In this document: in pieces, positions 1 to 5,229 of the stretch | Numbering within the stretch: position 1 is the stretch's first letter | How the letters are laid out: every line of letters begins with the position of its first letter | NCBI GenBank assembly: GCA_012511525.1 | Contig: JAAZFW010000358.1 | Coordinates: forward strand, 1 to 5,822 | Length of the DNA: 5,822 nt | Reading direction: 5' to 3' | Source: Clostridiaceae bacterium | GTDB lineage: Bacteria; Bacillota; Clostridia; Saccharofermentanales; UBA5734 | Notes under the pieces: generated by a model | Told to the model about the DNA's origin: nothing | What the model saw: only the letters and a program-made list of their open reading frames with translations | Database searches by the model: none | Position numbers and translations under genes: made by a program

Positions 1-378
1 AAACTGGCCGCAAATCGCGACCCGCTCCTGCTGACAGGCTGGCAGCAGCTGCTGGGCGGATTCGTCCTGCTCGTGCCCGGCTTGGCCGGCGGCGGTCAAA
101 TCGCCCTGAAACGGCCTGCGGCCCTGCTGGCCCTGGCTTTCCTGTCTGTTTCGGTCGCCCTGGTCTATATCCTGTGGATGATGTTACTCAAACACAACCC
201 GGTTTCCGAGATCGCCGTCTTCAAGTTCGGCGTGCCGGTCGTCGGCATGCTGACCTCCAGCCTGATCCTGCACGAACAGATCCTGGCCTGGAACAGCCTG
301 CTGGCTCTGCTCCTGGTCAGTGCAGGGATTGTGGTTGTCAATGCCCGGATGCGTCGATCACGTTCCCCAGGTCCATGA
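1..378 (+). CDS. DMT superfamily (EamA-type) transporter, C-terminal part, 5' end outside the window
   Basis: The open frame runs in from the left edge and stops at TGA 376-378, giving 125 codons. The GTG at 73 is internal, because the residues before it (DPLLLTGWQQLLGG) already match the EamA repeat, in which a TGWQ-like segment precedes a membrane helix. The fragment shows about four hydrophobic segments: the end of the GGFVLLVPG helix, a helix around ALLALAFLSVSVALVYILW, one around FGVPVVGMLTSSLIL followed by the typical HEQ turn, and the last one around LLALLLVSAGIVVVNAR, with a short basic tail. This is the second EamA repeat of a ten-helix inner-membrane permease. DMT permeases export or import small metabolites, and the substrate cannot be told from this fragment. 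The gene converges on the minus-strand operon and overlaps its last gene by 41 bases. The family call is firm. Confidence 0.87.
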   Translation, partial: KLAANRDPLLLTGWQQLLGGFVLLVPGLAGGGQIALKRPAALLALAFLSVSVALVYILWMMLLKHNPVSEIAVFKFGVPVVGMLTSSLILHEQILAWNSLLALLLVSAGIVVVNARMRRSRSPGP

Positions 379-1531
379 AGTAAACCCCGCGAAAGCCCTC
401 GTGGGTCGAATCAAAGGTTATCGCGCGCCCGCTTGGGTGCCAGCGCACATGCAGGTCGCAGCGGATGTCGACGACAGGGACAGCCGGGGATTGGAAGCGC
501 CCGACCACCAGGCCCTTTTTGCTGTGGCGGTCGTAGAGCTGGATCGCCCGGTAGCCGTCCTTGTCCGGGTAGCCGTCACCGACGATCCAGCGCCGGTCCG
601 GCGAATAGCTGCAGTGAATGTCCTGGCTGAAAAAATCCGGATCATAAACACGGGTGTTCTGGCTCAGGTCGTCGAGTTCGACCAGTGCTTTGCCGGTGCC
701 GGGATCGGCGTGGATCAGGATCGTCCGCCCGTCGCGCCAATGGTAGTGCGAGGCGTACGTGTACGGGCGAAGCTTGTAGACAATGCCGGACAAATCGGCC
801 GTGCCCAGACCGGTCAGCCAATGACCGCCCGGCTCGGGGAAGAAACGGACCAGGAACAGGAAGCGGTCCGACGTGCGGTTGAAGGTGATGTGGTTGACGA
901 CGATTTTCCGGTTCTCGAGCTCGGGGGAATCGTTGTACAGCATACCCAACTGCGCGTAGCTGATCAGCAGACGGCTGTCACCGGAGAGCAGGTTAACCAG
1001 CCAAATGCCGTCCTCCTCAGGCTGGGGATCGTCTGTCCAGCGGTCTTTTTGGCAGCAATAGCCGTAACCGGGACGGAAATCCCAAATGCGGTCGAAGTTA
1101 AGCGACAAGCCCCAGCGCCCGTCGGGCGAGACCGTCGCAACCGGTTTTCCGATCCGCCGTTCCTGGCCTGTGGCCGGACGGCAGATCACCGTCTCGTACG
1201 TCTTGCCGTTCCAGTCGTTGTACAGAACCTGTTCCGACGACCCTTCCGGCACCCACTGGGCCAGCGCGCCCTGCTGGAAATTCCAGGCGCTGGTTTGCGC
1301 GAACGGGACCGGCGCCTGGTCCGGGCGGGTCAAATCGAGCAAACACAGGTCGGCGACATCGCCGGACCGGGGCAGACGGTCGCGGAACGGCACCCGGTTG
1401 ACCAGATGCAGCGAGCCATTGCCGCTGATGGCCGGCAGATCGTAATAGCCAAAGAAATACTGGTGTCCGTCGTCGGCCGGCGTCAGGAGCCGCACGGCGA
1501 CCTCAGGATGCAGGATCGCGTTTTGTTTCAT
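338..1531 (-). CDS. Cytosolic beta-propeller protein with PD40/TolB-like repeats, oligogalacturonate-lyase-like in outline
   Basis: A 397-residue protein starting at ATG 1531 and ending at TGA 338. AAGAGGG lies 6 bases before the start and abuts the stop of nagA. There is no signal peptide or membrane segment, so it is probably cytosolic. Blade-like PD40 motifs recur: VSPDGRWGLSL near residues 134-144, ITFNRTSDRFLFLV near 215-228, CSYSPDRRWIVGDG near 307-320 and VRWHPSGRAITFDS near 362-375. The N-terminal block, with FFGYYDLPAISGNG (26-39) and AWNFQQGALAQW (82-93), resembles a family of uncharacterised propeller proteins. Length and overall form also resemble PL22 oligogalacturonate lyases, which bind a metal through His residues in the propeller. 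Possible counterparts here are the His in HYHW (262-265), DIHCSY (304-309) and DLHVRWH (359-365), but I could not align these. It is the last gene of the nagA operon, so a role in handling an amino-sugar or uronic-acid saccharide is a guess. The propeller fold is well supported, the function is not. Confidence 0.85.
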   Translation of the reverse strand: MKQNAILHPEVAVRLLTPADDGHQYFFGYYDLPAISGNGSLHLVNRVPFRDRLPRSGDVADLCLLDLTRPDQAPVPFAQTSAWNFQQGALAQWVPEGSSEQVLYNDWNGKTYETVICRPATGQERRIGKPVATVSPDGRWGLSLNFDRIWDFRPGYGYCCQKDRWTDDPQPEEDGIWLVNLLSGDSRLLISYAQLGMLYNDSPELENRKIVVNHITFNRTSDRFLFLVRFFPEPGGHWLTGLGTADLSGIVYKLRPYTYASHYHWRDGRTILIHADPGTGKALVELDDLSQNTRVYDPDFFSQDIHCSYSPDRRWIVGDGYPDKDGYRAIQLYDRHSKKGLVVGRFQSPAVPVVDIRCDLHVRWHPSGRAITFDSTHEGFRGVYFMDLGNVIDASGH

Positions 1532-1537
1532 AACGAA

Positions 1538-1544
1538 CCCTCTT
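1538..1544 (-). promoter_or_regulatory. Ribosome binding site of the beta-propeller gene
   Basis: AAGAGGG on the minus strand, 6 bases before the ATG at 1531. It touches the TGA stop of nagA (1545-1547), as expected for closely coupled translation inside an operon. Confidence 0.75.
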
Positions 1545-2672
1545 TCAGGCGCGCGTCACCTTTTTTCCCGCGCTGTAAACGGTGTACAAGGACCAATCGG
1601 GATTGCAGACGATAAAGTCGGCGACCTTGCCGGCCGCGATGCTGCCCACTTCCTGATCCGCCCCGATCACGCGGGCGGGGTTGCTGGTCGCCGCCCGAAT
1701 GGCGTCTTCCGGCCGGATATTGAAATCGATGGCGGTCCGCATGCAGTCAAACAGGTTGGTGGCCGACCCGGCGATGGTGCCGTCGGCCAAGGTGGCCTTG
1801 CGCCCGTTAACGGTAACCTTCTGACCTCCCAGCATGTATTCGCCATTAGCCATGCCGCAGGCCATCATGGAATCGCTGACCAGGACGATGCGCTCGGGTC
1901 CGAACAAGGTGAAGGCGGCCCGCACGGCGCTGGGGTGGATGTGGATCCCGTCGGTGATCAGCTCGGCCGTGACCGCCGGGTTTTCGGCGGCGGCGCCGAT
2001 TACGCCCGGTTCGCGGTGGGCAAGCGGCGGCATGGCGTTGTAAAGATGGGTGACATGCCGGGCCCCGGCATCAAAGCCGGCCTTGGCTTGATCGTAATTG
2101 GCGGTTGTGTGGGCGACCGAGACGGTGCAGACCTGGCTGGCCCTGGCGATAAAGTCCAGCGCTCCGGGCAGCTCCGGTGCGACGCAGGCGATCTTGACCA
2201 TGCCGCCGGAATCCCGGTTCAGACGATCAAAGACATCAAAATTCGGCATTTGCAGGTAATCGGCGTTCTGGGCGCCTTTCTTGGCGGCGTTGAAAAACGG
2301 ACCTTCCATCGTGATCCCCCGGATGCGCGCCGCGCCGTCCGGCTGCTCATCGGCGAGCCGGCGCGCTGTGGCAAAAGCTGCCCCGATCTGGTCTTCCGGA
2401 AGGGTCATCGAGGCCGGCGAGAAGGACGTAATTCCATTTTGCAGCAAGTAACGGGCGATGCGCAGCAGGCCCTCATCATTGCCGTCTGAAAAGTCCGCGC
2501 CGGAATTGCCGTGAAAATGAATATCGATCAGGCCAGGCAGGACAAACTTGCCGGTCAGGTCGATGCTCTCGCTGTCCTGGGACTGGGCGGCAAAGCGCCC
2601 GTTGGCGATAGCCAGGTCGCCCTGGTGAAACTGGAAATCATCTCGGTAAATCGTGGCGTTCTTGATCAGCAT
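1545..2672 (-). CDS. nagA: N-acetylglucosamine-6-phosphate deacetylase
   Basis: A 375-residue cytosolic amidohydrolase that converts N-acetylglucosamine-6-phosphate to glucosamine-6-phosphate and acetate. Family hallmarks appear in order: LPGLIDIHFHG carries the HxH metal motif (His52, His54), TMEGPFFN has the metal-binding Glu123, and VAHTTANYDQA contains His188. THLYNAMPPLAHREPG contains His209 and the NAM loop, DGIHIHP has the substrate-contacting His244, and LVSDSMM has the catalytic Asp267. All key residues are intact and the length is normal for the family. The frame can be extended to a TTG at 2681, but that codon directly abuts the ribosome binding site. The ATG at 2672 has AAAGAGG nine bases upstream and gives the usual MLIKNATIY start, so I chose it. 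The gap to the upstream kinase stop is 5 bases, which indicates the same transcript. No nagB deaminase is seen nearby. Confidence 0.97.
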   Translation of the reverse strand: MLIKNATIYRDDFQFHQGDLAIANGRFAAQSQDSESIDLTGKFVLPGLIDIHFHGNSGADFSDGNDEGLLRIARYLLQNGITSFSPASMTLPEDQIGAAFATARRLADEQPDGAARIRGITMEGPFFNAAKKGAQNADYLQMPNFDVFDRLNRDSGGMVKIACVAPELPGALDFIARASQVCTVSVAHTTANYDQAKAGFDAGARHVTHLYNAMPPLAHREPGVIGAAAENPAVTAELITDGIHIHPSAVRAAFTLFGPERIVLVSDSMMACGMANGEYMLGGQKVTVNGRKATLADGTIAGSATNLFDCMRTAIDFNIRPEDAIRAATSNPARVIGADQEVGSIAAGKVADFIVCNPDWSLYTVYSAGKKVTRA

Positions 2673-2677
2673 GACGG

Positions 2678-4066
2678 TCAACCTCTTTTTCTGATGTCCG
2701 GCAAGCTGGCCGCCGCGACCGATTGGCCGATGCGCCGGAATTTCTCATCCGGCAGCGCGGGCAGCAAAGTGACTTCAGGATATTCGTCGGCGAGCACACG
2801 TTTCGCCTCTTCCAGGATCAGGTCGCCGCCCTTGCCGCTCATCACGCGCCCCAGCAGCAGGACATGCTTCATTTTGTAAAATTCATTATACCATGCCAGG
2901 CCGTGCGCGAGATAACATCCGATACTTTTATAGATCGCTGCGGCCCGCTCGTCGCCCGCCTCCATCTGTTTCTGGACGATTTTCAGTTTCCCGGCCGGTG
3001 TCGCGGCTGCGGAGAGGTCGATGCCGGCACGCGGCGCCAGCTTGATCACGCCGTCCTGGGAAAAATACTTGACGCCGCAGCCGATGTCGCCGGACCACTC
3101 GTCGGCCATCGCTCCGGGGTTGGCGTCGACCGGCACGAAGGCCAATTCGTTTAGCCAACCCGTAATGTTACCATGTTCGTCGACGTAACCGCCGGCCTCG
3201 CTGGTGCCCATTGCCAAGCCGAGCACCTCACCCGAATCCAGGCTCATCGCGCCGGCCAGGGCCGACACGTCACCGTCATTGCAGACAACGACCGGGATAT
3301 CGGGACCGATCGCGCGGGCGGCCCGGATAAAGATATCCTTGACCTTGGCCTCAAACAGGTCGTCCGGGACCTTGAGGAAGAGGGAGGCGACCATCGTCCG
3401 GTTGTTGATGTAGATACCGGCCGAGGAGATCCCGATCCCGTCGACGCGCGGCATGCGTGCCGCGGCCGCGCGGAAAGCCTCGAGGATGCCCTGGTAATGG
3501 TAATTAGGGTCGGCCTGCTCCTTGGGCAGCCAGACGACCTCTTCGCTGAAAACCGCCTCGCCGTCGATGACCGCGGACACCTTGCGGTCGCTGCCGCCGG
3601 CATCGAAGCCGATCCGGCAGCCGTCCAGGTGACGCCCGACGGAGACCGACTGGCTGGACGATTCCGGTGTCTGGTCATAGTCCAGCGCGTGGACCGAAAA
3701 GGGCTGTTCGTAAACGCGCGCCATGAACGCGGCGTCAAATGCCCGCGAGCCGCCCGGCTGGTAGGCGCGGGCGATCTGTTCGAAAAGCGGCCGGCTGCCG
3801 CAGATCGTGACCTGGTGCCCGCCCTTTTGCCAGAGCAATGTCTTAACCAGCCGGTCGACCATGTAGGCGTCCGCGGCGGCCATGTCCGGCGTCCCGTGCA
3901 CGTGCGTATGCAGAACCGCGCGCTGGTCCGGGCCGGCTTCGACCACGATGGCCAGCGGCTGTGACGCCTTTTCGCGGTAGGCTTTCCAGAATGCGGCCAG
4001 CGGGACGAATTGCGGATCCAAAGCAGGGATGTTTTTGACCGGCAGCGATAAACCAAGATGCTCCAT
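2678..4066 (-). CDS. Atypical ROK-type sugar kinase with an N-terminal extension, candidate N-acetylhexosamine kinase
   Basis: A 462-residue cytosolic protein starting at ATG 4066 with a perfect AAGGAGG seven bases upstream. Residues from about 146 form a ROK-like actin-fold kinase. FDAGGSDRK (154-162) corresponds to the phosphate-binding DxGGT loop, GISSAGIY (212-219) follows, CNDGDVSALAGA (262-273) carries the catalytic Asp264 of the ROK NDGN motif, and AMGTSEAGGY (285-294) matches the GTGxGGG loop. LLLGRVMSGKGG (403-414) matches the late GGvxsg motif. Ordinary ROK proteins are about 300 residues long. This one has about 145 extra N-terminal residues that look alpha/beta and that I do not recognise. 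The sugar and zinc motif ExGH reads NELAFVPVD (306-314), so His has become Phe310, and the CxCGxxGC cluster is absent; only Cys330 in DIGCGVKYF remains there. The gene lies between an RpiR regulator and nagA, so phosphorylation of N-acetylglucosamine or a related N-acetyl sugar is the likely job (inference). A sugar-sensing role without catalysis is possible but less likely, since Asp264 is kept. Confidence 0.88.
   Translation of the reverse strand: MEHLGLSLPVKNIPALDPQFVPLAAFWKAYREKASQPLAIVVEAGPDQRAVLHTHVHGTPDMAAADAYMVDRLVKTLLWQKGGHQVTICGSRPLFEQIARAYQPGGSRAFDAAFMARVYEQPFSVHALDYDQTPESSSQSVSVGRHLDGCRIGFDAGGSDRKVSAVIDGEAVFSEEVVWLPKEQADPNYHYQGILEAFRAAAARMPRVDGIGISSAGIYINNRTMVASLFLKVPDDLFEAKVKDIFIRAARAIGPDIPVVVCNDGDVSALAGAMSLDSGEVLGLAMGTSEAGGYVDEHGNITGWLNELAFVPVDANPGAMADEWSGDIGCGVKYFSQDGVIKLAPRAGIDLSAAATPAGKLKIVQKQMEAGDERAAAIYKSIGCYLAHGLAWYNEFYKMKHVLLLGRVMSGKGGDLILEEAKRVLADEYPEVTLLPALPDEKFRRIGQSVAAASLPDIRKRG
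2682..2688 (-). promoter_or_regulatory. Ribosome binding site that fixes the nagA start
   Basis: AAAGAGG on the minus strand, inside the last codons of the kinase gene. It lies nine bases before ATG 2672 but has no spacer before the alternative TTG at 2681, so it supports the shorter NagA. Confidence 0.75.
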
Positions 4067-4073
4067 GTTGCTT

Positions 4074-4080
4074 CCTCCTT
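4074..4080 (-). promoter_or_regulatory. Strong ribosome binding site of the kinase gene
   Basis: AAGGAGG on the minus strand, a full anti-16S match, seven bases before ATG 4066. It is the best ribosome binding site in the operon and sits in the 30-base gap after the regulator stop, so the kinase is probably translated well and independently of the regulator. Confidence 0.88.
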
Positions 4081-4096
4081 CGTGCTGTGGCTGATG

Positions 4097-4954
4097 TCAG
4101 CTGCTGCGCACCCGTTTATGCGAGGTGGCGATACGCGTCCTGTCCAGGTAGGGCTTGACCTTGTCGTACTCGCAGCTGGTGACGGCCGTATAAAGAATGT
4201 CGATGATATTCAGCTGCCCGATGCGCGAGCTCATCGCGCCGGAGCGCACCATCCCCTCGACCGAGGAGCTGTACAGGCGGATATCCGCCAGCTCGGAGAG
4301 CGGGTTCTTGCCCAGCCGCGTGATGCTGATGATTGTCGCGCCGGACTGGCGCACGATTTCCGCCGTCTCCAGGATATCCATGGTTTCGCCGGAATAGGAG
4401 ATGAGCACGGCGACATCGCCCGCCTTCAGGGTCGTGGCCGACAGAATCTGGACATGGGGGTCCTGGCTGGCGATGGAGATCTTGTTGATGCGCATGAACT
4501 TGTTGTTGGCGTCGAGGGCGACGTTTCCGGACGAGCCGACGCCGTAAAAGTCGACCCGCTCGGCCTGGCAGATGACATCGATCGCGCGCAGGAGCTCTTT
4601 TTCGTCAAGCACCGACAAGGTATTTTCAATCGCCTTGGTGTTGCTCATGCTGACGGAGCGCACGATCATGTCGATGGAGTCGCCAGGGCGGACGTCCGTG
4701 TAGGTGATCGAGTCCTGCTGCATCAGGACCAGGTCGGTCGAGAGCATGCGCAGCAGTTCCTTGTAGCCGGAATAACCCAGGCTCTTGCACAGCCGGACAA
4801 CGGTCGAAATACTGACCTGGCTGATCCGGGCCAGCTCCTCGATCGAGTGGCCGACCACCTCCGCCGGGTATTCCAGAATATAGGACGCCACTTTCTTTTC
4901 CTTGGGCGTCAGCGAGTTCATAATTTCGCGAATGCGCAGCAGACAGCCAGCCAT
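4097..4954 (-). CDS. MurR/RpiR-family transcriptional regulator (HTH plus SIS domain)
   Basis: A 285-residue DNA-binding regulator. Residues 1-77 form the RpiR-type helix-turn-helix domain: LTPKEKKVASYILEYP (15-30), then SIEELARISQVSISTVVRL (37-55) with the recognition helix, then LGYSGYKELL. Residues of about 120-255 form a SIS phosphosugar-binding domain, with FYGVGSSGNVA (136-146) as the sugar-phosphate loop and ISYSGETMDIL (185-195) as the second conserved Ser-rich loop. RpiR proteins with this layout sense phosphorylated sugars and repress or activate the adjacent catabolic genes. An upstream GTG at 4990 is in frame, but it falls inside the leader structures. ATG 4954 has AGGAAGG eight bases upstream and begins MAGCLLRIREIMNSLT, so I chose it. 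It is the first gene of the operon, read from the promoter at 5031-5059, and probably autoregulates through the inverted repeat at 4987-5025. The likely ligand, a GlcNAc-6-P or GlcN-6-P type sugar, is inferred from nagA. Confidence 0.95.
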   Translation of the reverse strand: MAGCLLRIREIMNSLTPKEKKVASYILEYPAEVVGHSIEELARISQVSISTVVRLCKSLGYSGYKELLRMLSTDLVLMQQDSITYTDVRPGDSIDMIVRSVSMSNTKAIENTLSVLDEKELLRAIDVICQAERVDFYGVGSSGNVALDANNKFMRINKISIASQDPHVQILSATTLKAGDVAVLISYSGETMDILETAEIVRQSGATIISITRLGKNPLSELADIRLYSSSVEGMVRSGAMSSRIGQLNIIDILYTAVTSCEYDKVKPYLDRTRIATSHKRVRSS

Positions 4955-4962
4955 AGCCAGAT

Positions 4963-4969
4963 CCTTCCT
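4963..4969 (-). promoter_or_regulatory. Ribosome binding site that fixes the regulator start
   Basis: AGGAAGG on the minus strand, eight bases before ATG 4954. No comparable site precedes the in-frame GTG at 4990. It lies directly after the GC hairpin at 4970-4984. Confidence 0.75.
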
Positions 4970-4984
4970 GCCCGCAAGGCGGGC
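4970..4984 (-). other. Small GC-rich hairpin in the operon leader
   Basis: A perfect 6-base-pair inverted repeat, GCCCGC and GCGGGC, with a three-base loop. It would form in the 5' untranslated RNA one base upstream of the AGGAAGG ribosome binding site. It might tune translation initiation or protect the transcript. With no T-run after it, it is not a terminator. Short GC-rich repeats also arise by chance in such DNA. Confidence 0.45.
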
Positions 4985-4986
4985 CC

Positions 4987-5025
4987 GCACAACATCTTCA
5001 GCACATCAAATAAGATGTTTTGTGC
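4987..5025 (-). promoter_or_regulatory. Candidate operator for the RpiR-type regulator
   Basis: A perfect 8-base inverted repeat, AACATCTT (4991-4998) and AAGATGTT (5012-5019), has arm centres 21 bases apart, about two helical turns. It is flanked by outer GCACA (4987-4991) and TGTGC (5021-5025), so the symmetry extends further with a two-base offset. A further GCACATC lies between the arms at 5001-5007. The element starts at the predicted transcription start of the operon, so a protein bound here would block initiation or early elongation. Divergence from coding constraint and position next to an RpiR gene suggest its own binding site, which is inference. The repeat could also fold as RNA in the leader. 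Confidence 0.6.
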
Positions 5026-5030
5026 ATATG

Positions 5031-5059
5031 ATTATAGCCTCCCGAGGTCGTTTTGGCAA
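5031..5059 (-). promoter_or_regulatory. Sigma-70/sigma-A-type promoter of the regulator-kinase-nagA operon
   Basis: On the minus strand, a -35 box TTGCCA (5054-5059, five of six consensus bases) is followed by exactly 17 bases and a perfect -10 box TATAAT (5031-5036). Transcription should start at about 5023-5025, leaving a leader of about 70 bases before ATG 4954. The DNA upstream, about 5076-5120, is markedly AT-rich compared with the rest of the window and could act like an UP element. It is the only intergenic space upstream of the four genes, so it probably drives them all. Confidence 0.8.
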
Positions 5060-5096
5060 CGAAGATGGCATGAATTGTCAAAATTCCTGATAACTA

Positions 5097-5108
5097 TTTT
5101 TGCAAAAA
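5097..5108. repeat. 12-base palindrome in the AT-rich region upstream of the promoter
   Basis: TTTTTGCAAAAA is a perfect dyad centred about 78 bases upstream of the predicted transcription start. It could be a protein-binding site or simply part of an AT-rich upstream tract. No known consensus is matched. Confidence 0.3.
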
Positions 5109-5121
5109 CGACAAAAATAAG

Positions 5122-5165
5122 ACGCAAAAAAGCCGCCGGCAGCCGATTGCCGGGGCTTTTTGCGT
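5122..5165 (-). terminator. Bidirectional Rho-independent terminator
   Basis: CCGGCA (5136-5141) pairs with TGCCGG (5148-5153) around a six-base loop. After one bulged G, GCC (5132-5134) pairs with GGC (5154-5156), then an A-run pairs with a T-run, and CGC with GCG. Read on the minus strand the GC stem is followed by six T residues, so it ends the glycoside hydrolase transcript coming from the right, 65 bases after its stop. A T-run also follows on the plus strand, but no plus-strand gene leads into it. It shields the operon promoter at 5031-5059 from read-through. Confidence 0.87.
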
Positions 5166-5168
5166 TTT

Positions 5169-5211
5169 GGGCCTGACAGGATTCATTTCGTTGAAAAAAC
5201 ATGTCAGGCCC
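5169..5211. repeat. Perfect 10-base inverted repeat between the hydrolase stop and the terminator
   Basis: GGGCCTGACA (5169-5178) and TGTCAGGCCC (5202-5211) are exact reverse complements around a 23-base spacer. No T-run follows on either strand, so it is not by itself an intrinsic terminator. A third copy of its core, TCAGGCC, covers the hydrolase stop codon (5230-5236) and could pair with the same partner, giving two alternative folds. It may protect the 3' end of the mRNA or be a protein site. Confidence 0.55.
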
Positions 5212-5229
5212 TGATAAAATTCACCCGTT

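Noticed and set aside
320..1615. A 431-codon open frame on the plus strand opposite the propeller gene
   Set aside because: It is longer than the gene it opposes, but it has no recognisable domain, is rich in Arg, Val, Ala and Asp as expected for antisense reading of GC-rich DNA, and its start lies inside the transporter gene without a ribosome binding site. The minus strand carries PD40 motifs and a good ribosome binding site.
3173..3964. Long plus-strand and alternative minus-strand frames inside the kinase gene
   Set aside because: They are Arg/Ser-rich or Asp/Val-rich shadow translations; the kinase motifs and the strong ribosome binding site fix the true frame.
4998..5027. A nine-codon minus-strand reading frame in the leader, preceded by GGGAGG, as a possible leader peptide
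   Set aside because: Its GGGAGG lies between the -35 and -10 boxes, upstream of the predicted transcription start, so it would not be in the mRNA, and the frame overlaps the operator repeat. No run of regulatory codons is seen.
5053..5109. A catabolite-responsive element (cre) near the promoter
   Set aside because: Segments such as TTGGCAACG and TGCAAAAACG resemble half of the cre consensus, but spacing or the second half does not fit on either strand.
4058..5176. A 372-codon plus-strand frame across the regulator gene and its control region
   Set aside because: It is antisense to a clear HTH-SIS regulator, passes through the promoter, operator and terminator, and has no domain-like content.
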